Notes: generated by a model from the letters alone, not told the origin. Shown: positions 29,808-38,341, numbered from the stretch's first letter. The stretch is DNA of 64,000 nucleotides from Pseudomonadota bacterium (GCA_021848345.1 JAJZUV010000012.1:1-64000), one strand, 5' to 3'. Numbers and translations are program-made.

Positions 29808-29898
29808 GAGCACACCCACCGCAGGGCCGCCCCAAGGTGGGGTGCGTCCCCCTCGGGGGGACGGAGCCGGGCTCGCGCCCGGCGACGGAGGGGGCCCC
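29808..29898 (+). repeat. dispersed 3'-end repeat, copy C (short, after the csoR-like gene)
   Basis: Contains CCGCAGGGCCGCCCCAAGG, the hairpins CCCCAAGGTGGGG, GTCCCCCTCGGGGGGAC and CCGGGCTCGCGCCCGG, and the GACGGAGGGGG end. It abuts the stop codon of the csoR-like gene (29899-29901). Only the hairpin half of copies A and B is clearly conserved. Confidence 0.85.
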
Positions 29899-30189
29899 TC
29901 AACTCATCCGGGCCAGCAGGGTTTCCATTTCTTCCATCATCGAGTCCAGGCTCGACTTCTCGGCGTTGCTGCCTTCCAGGCGCGCGTCGAGTTCCTGCTC
30001 GATGAAGCACACGGTCATGCGCACGAAGGTGCTGTCGAGGGCCTTGCGCACCGCGGAGAGCTGCTGAGCCACCTTCAGGCAGGGCTCGCCCTCGTCGATC
30101 ATGCGCTGCACGCCGCGCAACTGGCCTTCGGCGCGCTTGAGCCGGTTCAGGATGTCGGTGCGCGACGCGGCGTTGGTCAATACGGACAT
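29899..30189 (-). CDS. CsoR/RcnR/CstR-family (DUF156) repressor with unusual sensor residues
   Basis: 96-residue all-helical repressor of the metal- and persulfide-sensing CsoR superfamily (SRTDILNRLKRAEGQLRGVQRM, QLSAVRKALDS). Cys37 matches the invariant sensor Cys. By alignment the His of CsoR (H61 in M. tuberculosis) is Phe62 and the second Cys (C65) is Glu66; instead a Cys sits at position 61. So it fits neither the Cys-His-Cys copper sensors nor CstR, and a Cys37/Cys61 thiol-redox sensor is possible. ATG 30189 with GGAG upstream. A 20-bp inverted repeat in its upstream region may be its operator. It lies 111 bp from the DUF2892 gene at the end of an efflux gene cluster. Confidence 0.85.
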   Translation of the reverse strand: MSVLTNAASRTDILNRLKRAEGQLRGVQRMIDEGEPCLKVAQQLSAVRKALDSTFVRMTVCFIEQELDARLEGSNAEKSSLDSMMEEMETLLARMS

Positions 30190-30249
30190 CGAGGAGTCTC
30201 CGCAATGGGGGGATTTCGCGCCCGGTACGTCGCCGGCGCTGCGCCGATG

Positions 30250-30269
30250 ATACCCACTGCGGCGGGTAT
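30250..30269. promoter_or_regulatory. putative CsoR-family operator
   Basis: ATACCC-N8-GGGTAT inverted repeat, 20 bp, 60 bp upstream of the csoR-like start. ATAC/GTAT ends with adjacent C and G runs are typical of operators for this repressor family. The assignment to this protein is inferred from position. Confidence 0.5.
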
Positions 30270-30300
30270 GTGCCTTCGCGGCCATGGCCCGCCCGCCGGC

Positions 30301-30522
30301 TCAGCGCGCGCAGGGCGCGCCGTCGGACACCCCCAGGCTCCGCAGGATCAGCGCCATGGGGCAGAAGTTCGTGAACCCGAACTGCAACAGGTTGGCGCCC
30401 ACGAACGCGGTGAACCACAGGAACCAGCTCGACACGTACAAGGGGCTGGCGGGAGCGCCGAGGGCGAGCGAGATCAGGATGAAACTGCCGGCGAGGATGC
30501 GGATGTAGCGTTCGGTGGTCAT
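30301..30522 (-). CDS. DUF2892 (YgaP-type membrane domain) protein
   Basis: 73-residue inner-membrane protein with two hydrophobic helices (YIRILAGSFILISLALG and SSWFLWFTAFVGANLLQFGF) and the family end FTNFCPMALILRSLGV. In YgaP this domain is fused to a rhodanese. In many bacteria stand-alone copies sit beside CstR-type regulators and sulfurtransferases. It is 16 bp after the RND pump gene and upstream of the csoR-like gene on the same strand. Confidence 0.85.
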   Translation of the reverse strand: MTTERYIRILAGSFILISLALGAPASPLYVSSWFLWFTAFVGANLLQFGFTNFCPMALILRSLGVSDGAPCAR

Positions 30523-30538
30523 GCAAGGCTCCTGGGAA

Positions 30539-33500
30539 TCAGGTGTTGCGCGCGGCGCGCGGGAGGACGAATCGGACTTGCCAGATGTAGTACATCAGCG
30601 GGATCACGATCAGGGTCAGCAGCGTGGACAGCAGCGTGCCGAAGATCAGCGACACGGCCAGCCCGCCGAACACCGGGTCGGTGATCATGATGGCCGAGCC
30701 GAAGATGATGGCCAGCGCCGTCAGCAGGATCGGGCGCAGGCGCACCGCGCCGGCCTGGGCCACCGATTCCTCCAGGCTGTAGCCGCGCGCGCGGTAATCG
30801 AGGATGAAGTCGATCAGCAGCAGGGAATTGCGCACCACGATTCCGGCCAGCGCGATGACCCCGATCATCGAGGTCGCGGTGAAGGCCTGGTGGGTCAGCC
30901 AGTGCCCGGGGAAGACCCCGATCAGGGTCAGGGGGATGGCGCCCATGACGATCACCGGCAGCATGAAGGACTTGTAGTAGGCCACCAGCAGCAGGTAGAT
31001 GAACACCAGGGCCACGATGAAGGCCGAGCCGAGGTCGCGGAACACGTCCAGGGTCAGGCGCATCTCCCCGCCCCACAGCAACTGGTAGCCCTTCAGGTCG
31101 GATGGCGGCGTATCGGTGAACCCGAGGTTGCCGGTGCGCAGCACGGTGCCGTCGGCCAGCCGCTGTCCGTCGAGTCGGCTGTTCAGGCTCAGGGTCGCGT
31201 ACACGGGGCTGGAGCGCGCCATCTCGCCGCCCACGTACACGACCGGGTGCTGGTCGCGGGTGTAGATGGGCTTGGCCAGATCGGCGGGTTCCACGCGGGC
31301 GATCGCGCCCAGGGGAACGATGTGTCCGCCGGCGCCCCGAATGGGCATGTCCAGCAGTTGGCGCGCCGACTGGCGTTCGGCGCGGGACACGCGCACGACG
31401 ATGTTCACCGGCTCGTCGGCCCCGGCCATGTGCACGGCGCCCACCCCCATGCCGGAGACGTAGTCGTGCAGCAGCGCGATCACCTGGCCCGGCACGATGC
31501 CCGACTGCGCGGCCTTGCTGCGGTCGATGACGATCCGGTATTCGGCGCTGGTCGCGGTCACCGAGTCGTCCTGGTTCATCATGCCGTAGGTGCGGTCGAA
31601 ATCGCGCAGCACCTCCCCGGCCACGACCCGCAGGTGCGCGTACGACGGCCCGTACAGTTCGGCCATGACCTGCGAGCGCACCGGGGGCCCGGGCGGCGTC
31701 TCGTACAGCTTGATCACGGTGGAGGCGAAGCGCGCGCGCAGCGGTGCCAGTTGCTGGTGCAATTGCTGCACGATGGCGTGCGAGGACATCGCGCGCCGTC
31801 CCTTGGGCAGCAGGTTGACGCGGATCTGCGCGAAGTTGTCGCCGCGCTTGAGGTCGTCCCCGCGCACCAGCGCGGCGAAGTCGATCGGAGCGGCCATGCC
31901 CACGAAGGTCTGGTAGTCGACCACGTCGGGGTTGCGAGCCAGCACGTCGCCGACCGCGCGCGCGACCTGGTCCGTGCGCTCCAGCGAGGAGCCGGCCGGC
32001 GTATCGACTTCCACCAGGAAGCTGTTGGTGTCGTCGTTGGGCAGCATCTTGAGCTCGACGCCCAGCGGCGACAACGGACCGTTCATGCCCGAGGGGCGGA
32101 TGAACTGCCACGCCGGCATGAGCATCGCCGCCAGCAGCAGCACGAGCACGGCCAGCAGCATAAGGTTGCGTCGCAAGCGGCTGCGCAGCAGCGGCTCGAA
32201 CAGGTGCAGATAGCTGCGATGCAGGCGATCCGGCTGGCGCGCTCCGGCCTCGCCCGCCTCCTCCTCCAGGGGCTCACGGTGCTGCAACTGCTCGCGCGCC
32301 GCCTTCTTCGACAGCCAGGCGCGAGCCGCCCAGGGCACAACCGTGTAGGCCAGCAGCAGCGAGGCGATCATCGCCACCGGAACGTTGACCGGGATCGGGC
32401 GCATGAACGGCCCCATCATGCCGGTGACGAAGGCCATCGGCACGAAGGCCAGGATCACGGCCAGCGTGGCCATGTTGGTCGGGTTGCCGATCTCGTTGGT
32501 GGCATGCACGACGGTGCGCACGAAATCCGTGACCGGCCCGTGGTGCAGGTGGCGATGGATGTTCTCGATGACCACGATCGCCCCGTCCACCAGCAGGCCC
32601 AGCGAAAGGATCAACGCGAACAGGGTGATGCGGTTGATGGTCTCGCCGACGATCAGGTCCACGGTCAGCACCGCGAACAGGGTCAGCGGCACCGTCAGCG
32701 TGACGATGGCTGCCTCGCGCCAGCCGAGAAACAGCCACAGCAGCAGCGACACGCTGACGATGGCCACGCCGAGGTGCTCCACCAGGGTGTTGACCGCCTC
32801 GTCGGCCTTGGCGCCGTCGTTGCGCGTGATGGTCACGTGCACGCCCTCGGGCAGCGCCCACGATTCGATGGCGTGCAGCTTGCTCAACACCGAATCGACC
32901 ACCACCACCGCGTTGGTGCCCGCCTTTTTCGCGATGACCAGGGTCACCGCGTTCATTTCCTGCCCCTGCGGCTTGCCCGCCGCCGCCAGGCCCCAGGCGA
33001 AGTGCGACAGGGAGTCGACCTCCTCGGGACCGTCCTCGACCCGCGCGACGTCCTTCAGGTACACGGGCTTGCCGTCGGGGGCGCCGATCAGGATGTCACC
33101 GACCTCGCGCGCGCCGCCGAGAAAACTGTCGATGCGCACCGGCACCACGTGGTCGGCGTCGACCACGTTGCCCAGCGGCGCGGCCGCATTGGTGCCGCGC
33201 AGGATCTGGTCCACCTGCTGCAGCGAGATGCCGGCGGCCGCCAGGCGTTGCGGCGAGATCCACACGTTGACCGCGCGCGGCGCGCCGCCGACGACCTGGC
33301 TGAAGGACACGCCGGGGGTCGCGCGCAGATGGGCCAGGATTTTCGTGCCCACCTCGCGCAAGCGGCTCTGTCCCAGGCTGCGCGAACTCAGGGTCACGGT
33401 CAGGATGGGAACGTCGTCGACGTCGATCGGCTTGACCACCGGCTGCATCGCCCCGGGCGGAATGCGATCGAGGTTCTGCATCAGCTGGTTGTACATCTTG

Positions 33501-33844
33501 ACCAGACTTTTCTGCTGGTCCTCGCCGACCTTGAACTGCACCGTGACCACGCCGAAATCGTTGGTCGCGTAGCCGTAGGTGTGGTCCACGCCCGACATCG
33601 AGGCCATGATCGCCTCCAGGGGCTTGACCACCAGGTCCTGGATCTCGCGCGGCCCGGCACCGGGCTTGGCCACGATGATGTTGGCCGCCGGAACGACGAT
33701 CTGCGGGTTGTACTCGCGCGGCGTGACCAGCAACGCCAGCACCCCGGCGAGGGTCAGCGCCAGCATCACCAGCGCCGTGATCTTGGAATTGATGAAGGCG
33801 CGCGCCAGCCGGCCCGCGCTGTTCATGGGGACATGTTCAGCCAC
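30539..33844 (-). CDS. RND-superfamily efflux pump permease
   Basis: 1101-residue inner-membrane proton-driven pump with the RND layout of two six-helix halves and two large periplasmic loops. In helix 4 the sequence is SLGLLVDGAIVVIENIHRH, with one Asp (about residue 419) where AcrB has DD. This VDGA...EN pattern resembles heavy-metal (CzcA-type) pumps, but overall identity to a metal or drug subfamily cannot be settled by eye. The GTG start at 33844 has GGAGG five bases upstream; an ATG six codons later is an alternative. It overlaps the membrane-fusion protein gene by 8 bp. Confidence 0.88.
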   Translation of the reverse strand: MAEHVPMNSAGRLARAFINSKITALVMLALTLAGVLALLVTPREYNPQIVVPAANIIVAKPGAGPREIQDLVVKPLEAIMASMSGVDHTYGYATNDFGVVTVQFKVGEDQQKSLVKMYNQLMQNLDRIPPGAMQPVVKPIDVDDVPILTVTLSSRSLGQSRLREVGTKILAHLRATPGVSFSQVVGGAPRAVNVWISPQRLAAAGISLQQVDQILRGTNAAAPLGNVVDADHVVPVRIDSFLGGAREVGDILIGAPDGKPVYLKDVARVEDGPEEVDSLSHFAWGLAAAGKPQGQEMNAVTLVIAKKAGTNAVVVVDSVLSKLHAIESWALPEGVHVTITRNDGAKADEAVNTLVEHLGVAIVSVSLLLWLFLGWREAAIVTLTVPLTLFAVLTVDLIVGETINRITLFALILSLGLLVDGAIVVIENIHRHLHHGPVTDFVRTVVHATNEIGNPTNMATLAVILAFVPMAFVTGMMGPFMRPIPVNVPVAMIASLLLAYTVVPWAARAWLSKKAAREQLQHREPLEEEAGEAGARQPDRLHRSYLHLFEPLLRSRLRRNLMLLAVLVLLLAAMLMPAWQFIRPSGMNGPLSPLGVELKMLPNDDTNSFLVEVDTPAGSSLERTDQVARAVGDVLARNPDVVDYQTFVGMAAPIDFAALVRGDDLKRGDNFAQIRVNLLPKGRRAMSSHAIVQQLHQQLAPLRARFASTVIKLYETPPGPPVRSQVMAELYGPSYAHLRVVAGEVLRDFDRTYGMMNQDDSVTATSAEYRIVIDRSKAAQSGIVPGQVIALLHDYVSGMGVGAVHMAGADEPVNIVVRVSRAERQSARQLLDMPIRGAGGHIVPLGAIARVEPADLAKPIYTRDQHPVVYVGGEMARSSPVYATLSLNSRLDGQRLADGTVLRTGNLGFTDTPPSDLKGYQLLWGGEMRLTLDVFRDLGSAFIVALVFIYLLLVAYYKSFMLPVIVMGAIPLTLIGVFPGHWLTHQAFTATSMIGVIALAGIVVRNSLLLIDFILDYRARGYSLEESVAQAGAVRLRPILLTALAIIFGSAIMITDPVFGGLAVSLIFGTLLSTLLTLIVIPLMYYIWQVRFVLPRAARNT

Positions 33845-34922
33845 GAGGACCTCCGCCGACCTTCACGCCGTTGGCCATGCGCTCGAGATCGCTGGTGACC
33901 ACGGTCTCGCCGGGGCGCAGCCCCGCCTGCACGTCGACCTGCCCGCCCGCGCTGTCGCCGGTGCGCACCAGCCGGAAATGCGCGCTGCCCTCGGCGTCGA
34001 CGACGAACACGCCCTGCATGCCGGCACGCTCGACCAGCGCCGCGGCCGGCACCCGCAACTGCGGTGCGCTACCCAGCGCGAAGCCCACGCGCACGAAACT
34101 GCCGCTGGCCAGGCCGGCATCGGCCGGCAGGTCGATGTTGACCGCATGGGTGTGACTCAGCGGATCGGCCACGGGCACCAGTTCGGCCACCCGCCCCGTC
34201 ACTTCGCGGGTGCCGGCGAGCACCGGCACCTGTTCGCCGACCCGCAGGCGATCGAACACCTCGGACGGCGCCTGCACGCGAACCTGCAGATGCCCCTCGC
34301 CCGCGACCACCAGCAGCGGACGCCCCGGCGTCGCCAGGTCTCCGGCGTTGGCCATCTTCTGCACCACCACGCCGTCGATGGGGGATGTCACGCGCGCGTA
34401 GCGCAACTGCGAGGCCGCGGTGTCGAATCCGGCCCTCGCGGCCGCCACCTGCTGCTGCGCCACCTTGTAGCGGAGCTGCACGCCATCCCACTGCTGGCGG
34501 GTCACCGCCTCCGCGCGATAGAGCTTGCCGAAGCGCTGGTAGTCGGTCTGCGCGTCGGCCAGGTTGGCCTGGGCCTGCGCCAGCCCGGCGCGCGCCTGCG
34601 CCACCTGTCCCTCGATGTCGGTGGGATCGATCTGCAGCAAGGGCTGCCCGGCCTTCACGCGCTGGCCCTCGTGCACGTCGATCGAGCGGATGTATCCCAT
34701 CAGGCGCGAGGCCACCTGCACCTGGCGGCTCGACGCGACCACCCCGCTGATCAGGGTTCGGGTGGCGGCGTCCCGCGCGGCCAGGGTCACGGTCTGCGCG
34801 TCGACCGTGCGCGCCGCCGCGGCGCTGGGGGCGGCCTCGTGGCGGGAGCAGCCGGCGGCCAGCACGACGGCGAGCGCGATCGCCAGCGGCCTGATCGCGG
34901 CAGGCAAGGAAGGATGGGTCAT
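33837..34922 (-). CDS. RND periplasmic adaptor (membrane-fusion protein), lipoprotein
   Basis: 361-residue HlyD/AcrA-type adaptor with a lipobox (ALAVVLAAGC), a coiled-coil hairpin (about 95-180; AQARAGLAQAQANLADAQTDYQRFGKLY), the lipoyl half-motifs (VHEGQRVKAGQPLLQID and SPIDGVVVQKMANAGD) and a beta-barrel/membrane-proximal part. It links the RND pump to the TolC-type channel. No His/Met-rich metal-binding tail is seen. Confidence 0.9.
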   Translation of the reverse strand: MTHPSLPAAIRPLAIALAVVLAAGCSRHEAAPSAAAARTVDAQTVTLAARDAATRTLISGVVASSRQVQVASRLMGYIRSIDVHEGQRVKAGQPLLQIDPTDIEGQVAQARAGLAQAQANLADAQTDYQRFGKLYRAEAVTRQQWDGVQLRYKVAQQQVAAARAGFDTAASQLRYARVTSPIDGVVVQKMANAGDLATPGRPLLVVAGEGHLQVRVQAPSEVFDRLRVGEQVPVLAGTREVTGRVAELVPVADPLSHTHAVNIDLPADAGLASGSFVRVGFALGSAPQLRVPAAALVERAGMQGVFVVDAEGSAHFRLVRTGDSAGGQVDVQAGLRPGETVVTSDLERMANGVKVGGGPRG

Positions 34923-34956
34923 GACAGTCTCGACTTGAAAACGGAAGCGATGGGAT

Positions 34957-36357
34957 TCAGCGGGTCGACAGGGAGTCCGGATCGAGGCGACCCAGGGCCA
35001 GGAGCAGGGCCGCGCGCTGGGTCGTCTCCTGGCTGCGCGCCAGGACCAGGTCGGCGCGCGCCTTGTCGAGCATGGCCTGCGCGCCCTGCAACTCGAGCAG
35101 CGTGCCCACGCCGTTGGCGTAGCGCTGCTCGACGATGCGCTCGGCCTCCTCGGCCTGGCTCACCGCCAGCTCGCGCCCGGAGATCTGGCTGGAAGCCAGG
35201 CTCGCCTTGCGGGCCGCGTCCTGCACCTGCATGCCCAGTTGCTCCCGCGCCGAGCGCAGCTTGAGCTGCAGGGCTTCGCGCGCGGCCGCGGCCTGGTCGA
35301 CGGCCTGGCGCGTCACGCCGCCGTCGAACAGGTTCCAGCTCAATTGCACCCCCACGGTGTAGCTGTGCGCGGAAAAGCCGGGGTTCGGGTCGTGGGTCTC
35401 GAAACGCGCCATGGCCCCGACCTGCGGATACAGGTCGGCGCGCGCGACGTCGACGCCGGCGCCGGCCGCCGCGACCTGTTCGCCCAGCGCGGCCAGGCGC
35501 GGGTTGTCCGCCTGCGCGGTGGCGATCCACGACGCGGCCGAGCCCTCGGGCATGGGCACGTGCACGGGCGCCGCGAGCTCGACGGGCTGGTCCAGCGGCA
35601 GGCCCAGCACGACGTGCAGGCCGTCCATGGCCTGCGCCTCCAGGTCGGCCGCCTGCTGCTGCTGGATGCGCACGTTCTCCAGGTTCACCCTGGCCGCGAG
35701 CAAGTCGCTCTTGAGCACGACGCCCTGGCGATACAGGTTGTCGACCATGCTCAGCTGGCTCTGCGCGGCCCGCAGGGCCTTGGCCGCCACCTGCTCGTAG
35801 GCGCGCGCCGTCCACACCCCGTCGTAGGCCTGCAACACCTGGTCGATGATCTGCTGCCGCGCTGCGCGATCCCCGGCCTGCGCGGCCAGCAGCATGGCGT
35901 GGGCCTGCCGCAGGTAGCCCTGCAGCTTGCCGCCCGTGTACAGCGGCAACTGCGCCTCCAGGCGCGAACTGAAGTCGTTCACCGGCGCCGGATAGTTCAG
36001 GTTGGTCGGCGCCACCCCGAGCACCCCGGGGAGCGCCGGGTTGAACTGACCCGCGCCGAAATCGTTGAAGGTGGCGCCGCGCTGGGCCAGCTTGAGCCCG
36101 AAGGCGTTCAGCGCGTCGTTGGTGCGCGTGGCCCCGAGCGAGGCGCTCACGCGCGGCAGGCGCGCGCCGCGGGCCTGCGCCACCCCGGCGCGGGCCTGCG
36201 CGACCTGGGCCTGCACGGCCCCCAGGTCCGGGTTCTGGTGCAGCGCGAGTTCGACGGCCTGCCCGAAGTCCAGCGTGCGCGCCTGGCTCCATGCCGGCCG
36301 GGCACCGGCCAGCGCCAGCGCGGCGAGCGCCACGTATGCAACCCCGCGAACCCTCAT
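34957..36357 (-). CDS. TolC-family outer-membrane efflux channel
   Basis: 466-residue protein with a signal peptide ending PAWSQA and two repeats of the outer-membrane efflux protein family (LDFGQAVELALHQNPDLGAVQAQ; LSWNLFDGGVTRQAVDQAAAAREAL; QRYANGVGTLLELQGAQAML). First gene of the tolC-like, adaptor, pump, DUF2892, csoR-like series. The ATG 36357 is preferred to a GTG at 36417 because it gives a standard signal peptide, although AGGAG lies unusually close to it. Confidence 0.9.
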   Translation of the reverse strand: MRVRGVAYVALAALALAGARPAWSQARTLDFGQAVELALHQNPDLGAVQAQVAQARAGVAQARGARLPRVSASLGATRTNDALNAFGLKLAQRGATFNDFGAGQFNPALPGVLGVAPTNLNYPAPVNDFSSRLEAQLPLYTGGKLQGYLRQAHAMLLAAQAGDRAARQQIIDQVLQAYDGVWTARAYEQVAAKALRAAQSQLSMVDNLYRQGVVLKSDLLAARVNLENVRIQQQQAADLEAQAMDGLHVVLGLPLDQPVELAAPVHVPMPEGSAASWIATAQADNPRLAALGEQVAAAGAGVDVARADLYPQVGAMARFETHDPNPGFSAHSYTVGVQLSWNLFDGGVTRQAVDQAAAAREALQLKLRSAREQLGMQVQDAARKASLASSQISGRELAVSQAEEAERIVEQRYANGVGTLLELQGAQAMLDKARADLVLARSQETTQRAALLLALGRLDPDSLSTR

Positions 36358-36427
36358 CTCCTGCCCCCGTATGCCTGCGACGTGCTCCGGGATGCATCGC
36401 GCGAGACCGTCCCGCACGCCCTTCCGG

Positions 36428-36450
36428 ATACACCTACCAGTATGAGTATA
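36428..36450 (-). promoter_or_regulatory. putative promoter and operator of the efflux operon
   Basis: TATACT (36450-36445, minus) is a good -10 hexamer; no clear -35. Immediately downstream, at the expected start of transcription, lies ATACTGGTAGGTGTAT (36443-36428), an ATAC-N8-GTAT inverted repeat. It resembles TACTGGGG-type sites of RcnR/CsoR regulators and shares its ends with the repeat at 30250-30269. Confidence 0.45.
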
Positions 36451-36492
36451 TAAGGGAAATCCCGCGCTTGCAGCGGACCCGGCCGCCGCGCC

Positions 36493-37068
36493 TCATCCGC
36501 CACCCGCCTTCAGACGGGCGCGCGCCTGGCCCAGGGAGCGGTCGACGAATGCCCCGTAGAAGTCCGGCACACCGGCACCCACCAGGCGCTCGCCGATCTC
36601 GCGCCCGTCGGGGCCGAGGAACAGCACCGTCGGCGCCAGGTGCACGCCATAGCGGGCGGCCAGGGCCGCGCCGTCGGTCGGTCGGTCGTCGAAGCCCTGC
36701 AAGGCGTAGCCGGACACCATCTCGAGCTGCTCCACGGGAACGCCGTCGCGCAGCAGCCAGCGGTAGGTGCTGCGGCGCAACTGCTCGCAATAGCCGCAAC
36801 CCGGAAGACTGAACATCAGCACCAGCGGTTGCCCGCGGGCCGCGGCGGCGCGTGCCTCGGCGCCCAGGCGGCGAGCGGCCGGCAACGGGGTATCCGGCGA
36901 GGCGCCGACCGCGGACTCGGCGCGCGCGTCGGTCCCTGCCGCGGCGCGCGCGACGGCAGGCGCGGCCAGCGCACCCGCGAACAGCAGGCCGGCGAGCAGT
37001 CCGCGCGCCAAATCGCGGCGCGCCGCGGCGGCGCGAGACGGTGCAACGATGGGCGCGAAGGCGGACAT
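36493..37068 (-). CDS. secreted thioredoxin-fold protein (CxxC)
   Basis: 191-residue exported protein. The N terminus has twin arginines and a hydrophobic signal (ARRDLARGLLAGLLFAGALAAPAVARA). The thioredoxin-like domain has LMFSLPGCGYCEQLRRSTYR with a CGYC redox pair and a cis-Pro in VHLAPTVLFLGPDG. SoxW- or DsbD-like thiol-disulfide roles are possible. It ends 75 bp before the efflux promoter region and is on the same strand as the efflux operon. Confidence 0.8.
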   Translation of the reverse strand: MSAFAPIVAPSRAAAARRDLARGLLAGLLFAGALAAPAVARAAAGTDARAESAVGASPDTPLPAARRLGAEARAAAARGQPLVLMFSLPGCGYCEQLRRSTYRWLLRDGVPVEQLEMVSGYALQGFDDRPTDGAALAARYGVHLAPTVLFLGPDGREIGERLVGAGVPDFYGAFVDRSLGQARARLKAGGG

Positions 37069-37123
37069 GGTCGTGGCGGATCACCGCGCTCTGCGGGATC
37101 CGGGACGCTGGGATAATGCGAGG

Positions 37124-37747
37124 ATGCTAAATCCTGGATACTCGCAAGGGCCTTGCGGTCGATCAATCCCGCGGGCGGTCGCGGCCGCCTGCCGGCCCCG
37201 ATCGGTGCGGCGCGCGGCGCGCATCGCCCTCGGCGTGGCGCTGATCGGCTCGCTTTGGGCCTGCTCACCGGCGCTGGACTGGCGCGAGGCGGGCCCGCAC
37301 GGGGTGGACATCCTGCTGCAATACCCCTGCAAGCCCCAGAGCGTGACCCAGCCCGTGGTGCTGGCCGGCAAGCGCCTGGACATGAGCATGACCGGCTGCG
37401 AGGCCTCCCACATGACCTTCGCCCTCGCCCACGCCGACCTCGGCGACGCCTCGCTCGTGGCGCCGGCGCTGGCCGAGTTGCGCCGCGACGCGGTCGCGAA
37501 CGTGCGCGGCCAGGTGCTGCAGGCGCGCCCCGCGCAGGTACGCCACGCGACGCCCGGCCAGGCCGACGCCGTCGAACTGGACCTGGCCGGGCAGGCGCCC
37601 GGCGGGGCAGCGCTGCGCGAACACGTGGTGTTGTTCTCCCAGGGCACGCAGGTGTTCCAGGCCACGGTGCTGGCCAGCCAGGCCGATTACCGCGAGGACG
37701 CGGCGCACACTTTCGCCAGTTCGGTGCAACTGGGCGCCGCCAACTGA
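37124..37747 (+). CDS. hypothetical lipoprotein
   Basis: 207-residue protein not recognised as a known family. A hydrophobic segment with a lipobox-like ALIGSLWAC at about residues 35-47 suggests a lipoprotein, after an unusually long Arg-rich N terminus. ATG 37124 is preceded by GCGAGG; a downstream start is possible. The rest is a soluble periplasmic-type domain with the Cys-containing segments LLQYPCKPQSV and MTGCEASHMTFA. It is divergent from the thioredoxin-like gene and upstream of the PTS genes. Confidence 0.65.
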   Translation: MLNPGYSQGPCGRSIPRAVAAACRPRSVRRAARIALGVALIGSLWACSPALDWREAGPHGVDILLQYPCKPQSVTQPVVLAGKRLDMSMTGCEASHMTFALAHADLGDASLVAPALAELRRDAVANVRGQVLQARPAQVRHATPGQADAVELDLAGQAPGGAALREHVVLFSQGTQVFQATVLASQADYREDAAHTFASSVQLGAAN

Positions 37748-37778
37748 GCGCGGCCCGGGCCGACCCGCCCGGATCGCG

Positions 37779-37805
37779 GCCTCGGGGACTTCCCGAGGCA
37801 GTTTT
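37779..37805 (+). terminator. probable intrinsic terminator after the lipoprotein gene
   Basis: Stem GCCTCGGG-GACTT-CCCGAGGC followed by AGTTTT, 32 bp after the stop. The T run is short. Directly after it comes a small dyad GCTGC-AAT-GCAGC (37806-37818) in the leader of the PTS operon. Confidence 0.55.
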
Positions 37806-37855
37806 GCTGCAATGCAGCTACCATCGAGGGTCCGACCGGTTCCAACCCCTATGTC

Positions 37856-38341
37856 GTGCCCGGGATCCTGATCATCGCCCACGCTCCGCTGGCCACCGCC
37901 CTGTGCGCCTGCGCGGAGCACGTGTACGGCTCGACGCCCGCGGGCCTGGAGGCGCTGGACGTGCAGCCCGATGCCGACACCCGGGCCCTGCTGGGACAGG
38001 CCGAGCGGGCCATCGCGCGCCTGTCCGCCGACGGCGGCGAGGTGCTGGTGCTTGCCGACACGGCGGGAGCCACGCCGTGCAACACGGCGCGGCGCCTGGT
38101 GTTCGACGTCGCCGGCGCGGCGCGCCTGCGCCTGGTGGGCGGCGTGAATCTGCCGATGCTGCTGCGCTGCCTGTGCTACCGCGGCGAAGGGCTGGACCGG
38201 CTGGTCGAGCGCGCCGTGGAAGGCGGCCGCCGCGCGATCGCCGAAATCGAAGCCGACGCGGCGCCCCGCGCGCCCTCGGAGCCCCGCGAACCCTGTGCCG
38301 CGGCCGCGGCGCTGTCCCCATGCCCCGACTCGACATCCTGA
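37856..38341 (+). CDS. PTS EIIA component, mannose family
   Basis: 161-residue mannose-type EIIA domain (PF03610-like), with the phosphorylated His9 in ILIIAHAPLATALC and VLADTAGATPCNTARRL. The start is GTG 37856; the nearby ATG at 37851 is in another frame and stops at once. No EIIB or EIIC gene is here, so it is likely regulatory, as in other betaproteobacteria. It overlaps ptsH by 22 bp. The last 30 residues are a low-complexity tail. Confidence 0.88.
   Translation: MPGILIIAHAPLATALCACAEHVYGSTPAGLEALDVQPDADTRALLGQAERAIARLSADGGEVLVLADTAGATPCNTARRLVFDVAGAARLRLVGGVNLPMLLRCLCYRGEGLDRLVERAVEGGRRAIAEIEADAAPRAPSEPREPCAAAAALSPCPDSTS

Noticed and set aside
30515-33898. 1127-codon plus-strand frame
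   Set aside because: Antisense shadow of the RND pump gene.
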